From the NCBI GenBank assembly GCA_030149405.1, contig JASBRM010000257.1:1-10496 (forward strand): a stretch of 10,496 bases of DNA, written 5' to 3'. A program made the position numbers and the translations under genes. The notes beneath the pieces were generated by a model, which was not told the DNA's origin, did no database searches, and saw only the letters and a list, made by a program, of their open reading frames with translations. Source of the DNA: Neptuniibacter sp. (GTDB lineage: Bacteria; Pseudomonadota; Gammaproteobacteria; Pseudomonadales; Balneatricaceae). This document shows positions 6,815 through 10,496 of the stretch, piece by piece (positions within the stretch are counted from its first letter, which is position 1; each line of letters starts with the position of its first letter).

Positions 6815-7720
6815 ATGGACCTAAACCTTCTTATTAAACCCGTTAAATTATTAGTCACAGGCGCTAATGGTCAGGTCGGTACCTCTTTAGCTCGATTGGC
6901 CAGTCAAGATGGCTTCTTTGAGATCGTTGCTTTAGATAAGTCCGCTCTTGATATAACGGATGAACAGCAGATTCGTGATCAGCTATCAGAGCATTTACCA
7001 GATTACGTAGTGAACTGTGCGGCATATGATCATGTGGACGAAGCAGAGCAACAAAAAGAGCTTTGTGATGCAGTGAATGCGGGTGGGGTTGAAAAATTAG
7101 CTCTGGCTTGCGGTGATCTCTCCATTCCTATGTTCCACCTTTCCACCGATTATGTGTTTGATGGCCACTATGCAAGTGGTTATACCGAAGAAGACGATGT
7201 CGCTCCTCTGGGCGTTTATGGTCACAGCAAATGGCAAGGTGAAGAGAAATTAAGACAAGTTCTTCCCCGACATATTATCCTCAGGGTCAGTTGGTTGTTC
7301 AGCAACAAAGGCAATAACTTTGTGCTGAGAACTCTGGATACCGCACGTGGTAAAAAAGAGCTGGAGGCGGTGATTGATCGTAAAGGTTGCCCTACCTCTG
7401 CTTCAGATGTTGCGAGGGTGGTGCTGGCGATTCTGAAACAGGTGCATAACGGTGCTGATGCCTGGGGAACTTATCATTACTGTGGTGCTGAAATTACTAA
7501 TCGCTATGATTTTTGCAAAGAGATTCTGATCGCCGCCGGGCAATATGAGAGTTTTGAGGTTGAGAAGATGATTCCAATCTCAAGCAAGGATTATGTCACC
7601 GAAGCTTTACGCCCAAATACCTCAGTACTGATTTGCAAAAAATTACTGGAAACCTTTGGTATTCGTCAGAAACCCTGGCGCCAGGAGTTGGTTTGGGTGA
7701 TGCGGGATATCTACGAATAA
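6815..7720 (+). CDS. RmlD-family sugar-nucleotide reductase (dTDP-4-dehydrorhamnose reductase-like)
   Basis: A 301-residue extended short-chain dehydrogenase/reductase. Near the N-terminus is KLLVTGANGQVGTSL, with the NAD(P)-binding glycines G16, G19, G22, and a DITDE stretch follows. HLSTDYVFDG at 108-117 and YGHSK at 135-139 supply the expected T111, Y135 and K139 catalytic residues. GCPTSASDVARVV at 191-203 is the RmlD/RfbD substrate-side motif, and the C-terminal LRPNTSVL segment also fits. Known members reduce dTDP-4-dehydrorhamnose in the last step of dTDP-L-rhamnose synthesis. Here rmlA, rmlB and rmlC are not adjacent, so the substrate is uncertain. The ribosome site at ATG 6815 is poor (GGA only 2 bases upstream); relatives begin about ten residues later, so the true start may differ slightly. 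Confidence 0.9.
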   Translation: MDLNLLIKPVKLLVTGANGQVGTSLARLASQDGFFEIVALDKSALDITDEQQIRDQLSEHLPDYVVNCAAYDHVDEAEQQKELCDAVNAGGVEKLALACGDLSIPMFHLSTDYVFDGHYASGYTEEDDVAPLGVYGHSKWQGEEKLRQVLPRHIILRVSWLFSNKGNNFVLRTLDTARGKKELEAVIDRKGCPTSASDVARVVLAILKQVHNGADAWGTYHYCGAEITNRYDFCKEILIAAGQYESFEVEKMIPISSKDYVTEALRPNTSVLICKKLLETFGIRQKPWRQELVWVMRDIYE

Positions 7721-7734
7721 CCTGAACGTTATGT

Positions 7735-8115
7735 CTAGATGAACCAGAACGGATGATGGTTTATAGCTACTGAAATGATGTAAGCAAACGTCAGTAATGC
7801 AGCAATAAATGCGATCAGTTTTTTCGGTTGGCTGCCATGGCCCTTGATCACATAACTTCCCACCCCAATATATAAACACAATGCTAAGACTTTAGCGGTG
7901 AGCCAGTGATCCACAAATGGGTACTGCTTCAGCAGAAAGGCTAAAGTCAGGCCACTCAGCAGAAGTACGGTATCGATCACATGGGGTAAAATTTTGACCC
8001 ATTTTGCATTTAGCTTGTCTGGATAATACAGGGCCCATGTGCCTCTGAGCATAAACAGTATCAGGCTGGATAATATACAAATTAGATGGATATGCTTAAC
8101 TGCAAGGTAACTCAT
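7735..8115 (-). CDS. SirB2 family inner-membrane protein
   Basis: A 126-residue protein with four predicted membrane helices at about 8-27, 44-62, 71-90 and 98-118. The marks of SirB2 are visible: an N-terminal LAVKHIHL, a WVKILPHVIDTVLLLSG core at 39-55, and the final AYIISVAI. SirB2 was named in Salmonella as a raiser of invasion gene expression, but its biochemical role is not known, and in environmental bacteria the name says little. It usually lies near other housekeeping genes; here it reads toward the RmlD-like gene with 14 bp between stops and away from moaA. No strong ribosome site is seen before ATG 8115 (AGTGATAA). Confidence 0.9.
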   Translation of the reverse strand: MSYLAVKHIHLICILSSLILFMLRGTWALYYPDKLNAKWVKILPHVIDTVLLLSGLTLAFLLKQYPFVDHWLTAKVLALCLYIGVGSYVIKGHGSQPKKLIAFIAALLTFAYIISVAINHHPFWFI

Positions 8116-8143
8116 TTATCACTGGCTCAGATTGTCAGGCTTT

Positions 8144-8174
8144 TTGATGAATGCTGCTGTGTGAATTTTATGCT
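8144..8174 (+). promoter_or_regulatory. Weak candidate moaA promoter
   Basis: TTGATG at 8144-8149 and TATGCT at 8169-8174 with a 19-base spacer lie about 50 bases before moaA. Both boxes are imperfect and the spacer is long. The 109-bp gap is too short for a full molybdenum cofactor riboswitch of usual size, and I see no such fold. Confidence 0.25.
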
Positions 8175-8224
8175 ATTTTTAACAACCTTTTCCTGGCTGT
8201 CAGTCAGTTAGAACGTGCGATCGT

Positions 8225-9226
8225 ATGACACAAAATAATAAAGTAAATGCGCTGGTAGATCGATTCGGTAGAACGGTTGATTATATTCGAATCTCAGTAA
8301 CAGATCGTTGCGATTTTCGTTGTGTCTATTGTATGGCCGAAGAGATGACTTTTCTGCCTCATGCTCAAGTGCTCACTTTGGAGGAGCTTGAACAGGTTGC
8401 AGCGGCTTTTGTTTCTCTGGGCGTAAAGAAAATACGACTGACAGGTGGTGAGCCTCTGGTAAGGCGCGAGGTAATTAAGCTGATTCAGGCCATTGGTAAA
8501 ATGGATGCCGAATTGGCCATCACAACCAATGGTTCTCAGCTTGAAAAGATGGCTTCTGAACTGAAGCAGGCGGGCGTGAATCGTCTTAATGTCAGTATCG
8601 ATAGCCTGCAGGAAGATCGATTCAAGGATATGACGCGAATCGGTAAGCTGCATAAAGTCATTGCAGGTATAGATGCAGCGAGCGCTCAGGGTTTTGATCG
8701 CATCAAGTTGAATAGCGTTGTGATGAAAGGCCGTAATGACGATGAAATTATGGACCTTGTAAACTTTGCTCGCGATAAAGGTGTTGATGTCAGCTTTATC
8801 GAAGAGATGCCTCTTGGCAACATTTCAGAACATGATCGTGCAGAAGCTTATTGCTCCAGTGATGAAGTTCGAGAAGTCATTGAACAGTATTATGCTCTGC
8901 AACCCACTACCGAAAGAACTGCAGGACCATCAAAATATTACCGAATGTCGGACAGTGAAAGCCGGGTCGGGTTTATTTCTCCACACAGCCATAATTTCTG
9001 CTCAGACTGTAATCGGGTGCGCGTCACCGTTGAGGGACGTTTGTTGCTTTGTCTGGGCAATGAGCATTCGGTTGATCTGCGTGCGGTTATCCGTCGTTAC
9101 CCAGGTGACACTGAAAAACTCCGGCAGGCCATTATTAATGCAATGGATCTTAAGCCTGAAAAGCATGAGTTTGATTTGAATGATGAACCCCAGATTATCC
9201 GCTTTATGAATATGACAGGCGGATAA
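8225..9226 (+). CDS. moaA: GTP 3',8-cyclase MoaA
   Basis: The radical SAM enzyme that, with MoaC, turns GTP into cyclic pyranopterin monophosphate, the first step of molybdenum cofactor synthesis. The 333-residue length matches the family. The N-terminal iron-sulfur site is C29-x3-C33-x2-C36, followed by the radical SAM glycine motif GGEP at 74-77, ITTNGS at 99-104 and FIEEMPLG at 191-198. The C-terminal second cluster site is C259-x2-C262 with C276, in [19 protein letters not shown]. The protein ends in GG, the conserved C-terminal tail that reaches the active site. All needed cysteines are present. ATG 8225 has no strong ribosome site upstream, which suggests modest translation. moaB follows 61 bp later, so the pair is probably cotranscribed. 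Confidence 0.98.
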   Translation: MTQNNKVNALVDRFGRTVDYIRISVTDRCDFRCVYCMAEEMTFLPHAQVLTLEELEQVAAAFVSLGVKKIRLTGGEPLVRREVIKLIQAIGKMDAELAITTNGSQLEKMASELKQAGVNRLNVSIDSLQEDRFKDMTRIGKLHKVIAGIDAASAQGFDRIKLNSVVMKGRNDDEIMDLVNFARDKGVDVSFIEEMPLGNISEHDRAEAYCSSDEVREVIEQYYALQPTTERTAGPSKYYRMSDSESRVGFISPHSHNFCSDCNRVRVTVEGRLLLCLGNEHSVDLRAVIRRYPGDTEKLRQAIINAMDLKPEKHEFDLNDEPQIIRFMNMTGG

Positions 9227-9287
9227 GTCAGGCTTTTACTTTCCGGATTTCCTTCTATTGTTTATCTCCGTTATTAAGGATTTATTT

Positions 9288-9824
9288 ATGTCAAAGACAC
9301 CAGCTAATGCGGAATTTACGCCGTTGAATATTGCAGTTTTGACAGTCTCAGATACTCGTTCAATCGAGACGGACACTTCAGGGCAGGCACTTGTTGATAG
9401 GCTGGAAGGTGCGGGTCATAAGTTAGGTGCGCGTGAAATTGTCATAGATGACGTATATCAGATGAGGGCCGTTGCGTCTAAATGGATAGCAGACCCGGAA
9501 ATTCATGTGATTATTTCAACAGGCGGTACCGGGTTTGCGGGGCGGGACTCGACACCGGAAGCGATGGCTCCGCTTTTTGATAAGCATATTGAAGGCTTTG
9601 GTGAGTTTTTCCGTCAGGTGTCTGCTGGCCAGATCGGTACATCTACGATTCAGTCACGGGCGCTGGGTGGATTAGCGAATGGTACTGTAATTTTCTGTTT
9701 GCCGGGTTCTACCGGGGCGTGCCGCACCGGATGGGATTCAGTTATAGCAGAGCAGTTGGATAGTCGTCATCGGCCATGTAACTTTGTGTCTTTAATTCTT
9801 AAACACCGTCAGGATCATAGTTAG
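9288..9824 (+). CDS. moaB: Molybdenum cofactor biosynthesis protein MoaB (MPT adenylyltransferase family)
   Basis: A 178-residue member of the MoaB/Mog fold. MogA-type relatives adenylylate molybdopterin before molybdenum insertion; many bacteria use MoaB-type proteins for this. Visible marks are [11 protein letters not shown] at 14-24, then [22 protein letters not shown] at 75-96, read as two parts: [10 protein letters not shown] (nucleotide-binding loop) and [16 protein letters not shown] at 104-112, [19 protein letters not shown] at 123-141 and a final GACRTGWD follow. The TGFAGRD form points to MoaB rather than MogA, and the length (E. coli MoaB 170) agrees. The start ATG 9288 follows AAGGA at 9276-9280 by 7 bases; a longer upstream start lacks family residues. 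Its stop TAG (9822-9824) overlaps the ribosome site of moeA, which suggests translational coupling. Confidence 0.93.
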   Translation: MSKTPANAEFTPLNIAVLTVSDTRSIETDTSGQALVDRLEGAGHKLGAREIVIDDVYQMRAVASKWIADPEIHVIISTGGTGFAGRDSTPEAMAPLFDKHIEGFGEFFRQVSAGQIGTSTIQSRALGGLANGTVIFCLPGSTGACRTGWDSVIAEQLDSRHRPCNFVSLILKHRQDHS

Positions 9825-9832
9825 GAGCTGAT

Positions 9833-10496
9833 ATGGGAAGCTGTGATTCTCAGCCGGGCTTAATTCCCTATGAAGAAGCGCTTCAACGTTTACTGGAAAG
9901 CAGTGCAATAGCCGCTGTAGCTGAAACGGTAAAGCTGGCTGAAGCCGCAGGGCGAGTTTTAGCCCAGAACGCTGTTTCAAAAGTTGCTGTCCCTCCGGCA
10001 GATAACAGCAGTATGGATGGTTATGCAATCGCAGTCCGGGATCTGCAATCCTCTCTATCTTTGCCTTTGAGTCAGCGGATACCTGCGGGTATGGCCCCCG
10101 AAGCTCTTCAGTCAGGGAGTTGTGCGCGAATATTTACCGGTGCGGAAATTCCTGACGGAGCGGATGCGGTGGTTATGCAGGAAGATGTTCAGGTCGATGG
10201 GGAGAAGGTTACCTTTTCTGAACATGTTCCTGTTGGCGGCAATATCCGAAGAAAAGGTCAGGATATTGAGGTTGGCGATACTATTCTATCGGAGGGGCGG
10301 CGTCTTCAGCCTGCTGATCTGGGTATGTTGGCTTCTGTTGGTTTTGCTGAAGTTGAGGTCTTTAAACCACTAAAAGTTGCGATTCTCTCAACGGGGGATG
10401 AGTTGGTGGAACCTGGTCTGCCTTTAGAAGCCGGACAAATTTATAACTCAAACCGTTATATCCTCACTGGCTTGTTAACTGCATTAGGTATGGAGG
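9833..10496 (+). CDS. moeA: Molybdopterin molybdenumtransferase MoeA, N-terminal part
   Basis: Partial at the right edge; 221 codons of about 400-410 are present with no stop. MoeA inserts molybdate into adenylylated molybdopterin to give the active cofactor. The start ATG 9833 has AGGAG at 9823-9827 and is 8 bp after the moaB stop. Visible marks are [11 protein letters not shown] at 11-21, [14 protein letters not shown] at 53-66 (with D62 in the conserved DGYA), [21 protein letters not shown] at 98-118 read through [22 protein letters not shown] at 135-145, [13 protein letters not shown] at 158-170 and [12 protein letters not shown] at 184-195. The opening [10 protein letters not shown] is a short Cys-bearing extension. 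The second half, holding the rest of domain III and domain IV, is outside the window. Confidence 0.96.
   Translation, partial: MGSCDSQPGLIPYEEALQRLLESSAIAAVAETVKLAEAAGRVLAQNAVSKVAVPPADNSSMDGYAIAVRDLQSSLSLPLSQRIPAGMAPEALQSGSCARIFTGAEIPDGADAVVMQEDVQVDGEKVTFSEHVPVGGNIRRKGQDIEVGDTILSEGRRLQPADLGMLASVGFAEVEVFKPLKVAILSTGDELVEPGLPLEAGQIYNSNRYILTGLLTALGME

Noticed and set aside
8116..8224. Molybdenum cofactor riboswitch before moaA
   Set aside because: The gap is short and I could not trace the multi-helix fold. A covariance-model search with the Moco RNA motif would settle it.
10122..10373. Short open frame at the right end in another frame
   Set aside because: It is a shadow of moeA, whose frame is open from 9833 to the edge and carries the family motifs.

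Overview
The window looks like a chromosomal segment of a marine-type gammaproteobacterium. An Oceanospirillales-like relative is my inference from gene order and protein character; nothing here is a decisive species marker. It is mostly housekeeping DNA with no mobile element, RNA gene or CRISPR array that I can see. The left edge holds the last 93 codons of rplQ (ribosomal protein L17), closed by a very clean intrinsic terminator at 296-322.

Positions 447-1797 carry three small rightward genes whose products all begin with a signal peptide: a Rap1a/Tai-like protein, a tiny and extremely acidic cysteine-containing protein, and a rhodanese-fold protein with an unusual two-cysteine active loop. 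A strong hairpin terminator at 1826-1865 follows them. This is the least conventional part of the window and the best candidate for an undescribed envelope function. A gene-free, hairpin-rich stretch (1866-2008) separates it from two leftward genes, a TrmK-like tRNA methyltransferase (TTG start, strong Shine-Dalgarno) and uvrA.

uvrA diverges from ssb across about 200 bp, a classical gammaproteobacterial arrangement, but I find no canonical LexA box between them. Downstream of ssb are a small membrane-anchored Cys/Arg-rich protein of unknown role and an RmlD-type sugar-nucleotide reductase standing alone. A SirB2-family membrane protein converges on the reductase with only 14 bp between the stops.

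The right end is a molybdenum cofactor cluster in one direction: moaA (GTP 3',8-cyclase), moaB (MPT adenylyltransferase family) and the first 221 codons of moeA (molybdenum insertion), which runs off the window. moaB and moeA are 8 bp apart and look translationally linked. Together moaA starts the pathway, and moaB and moeA belong to its last steps; moaC, moaD and moaE are not in this window.
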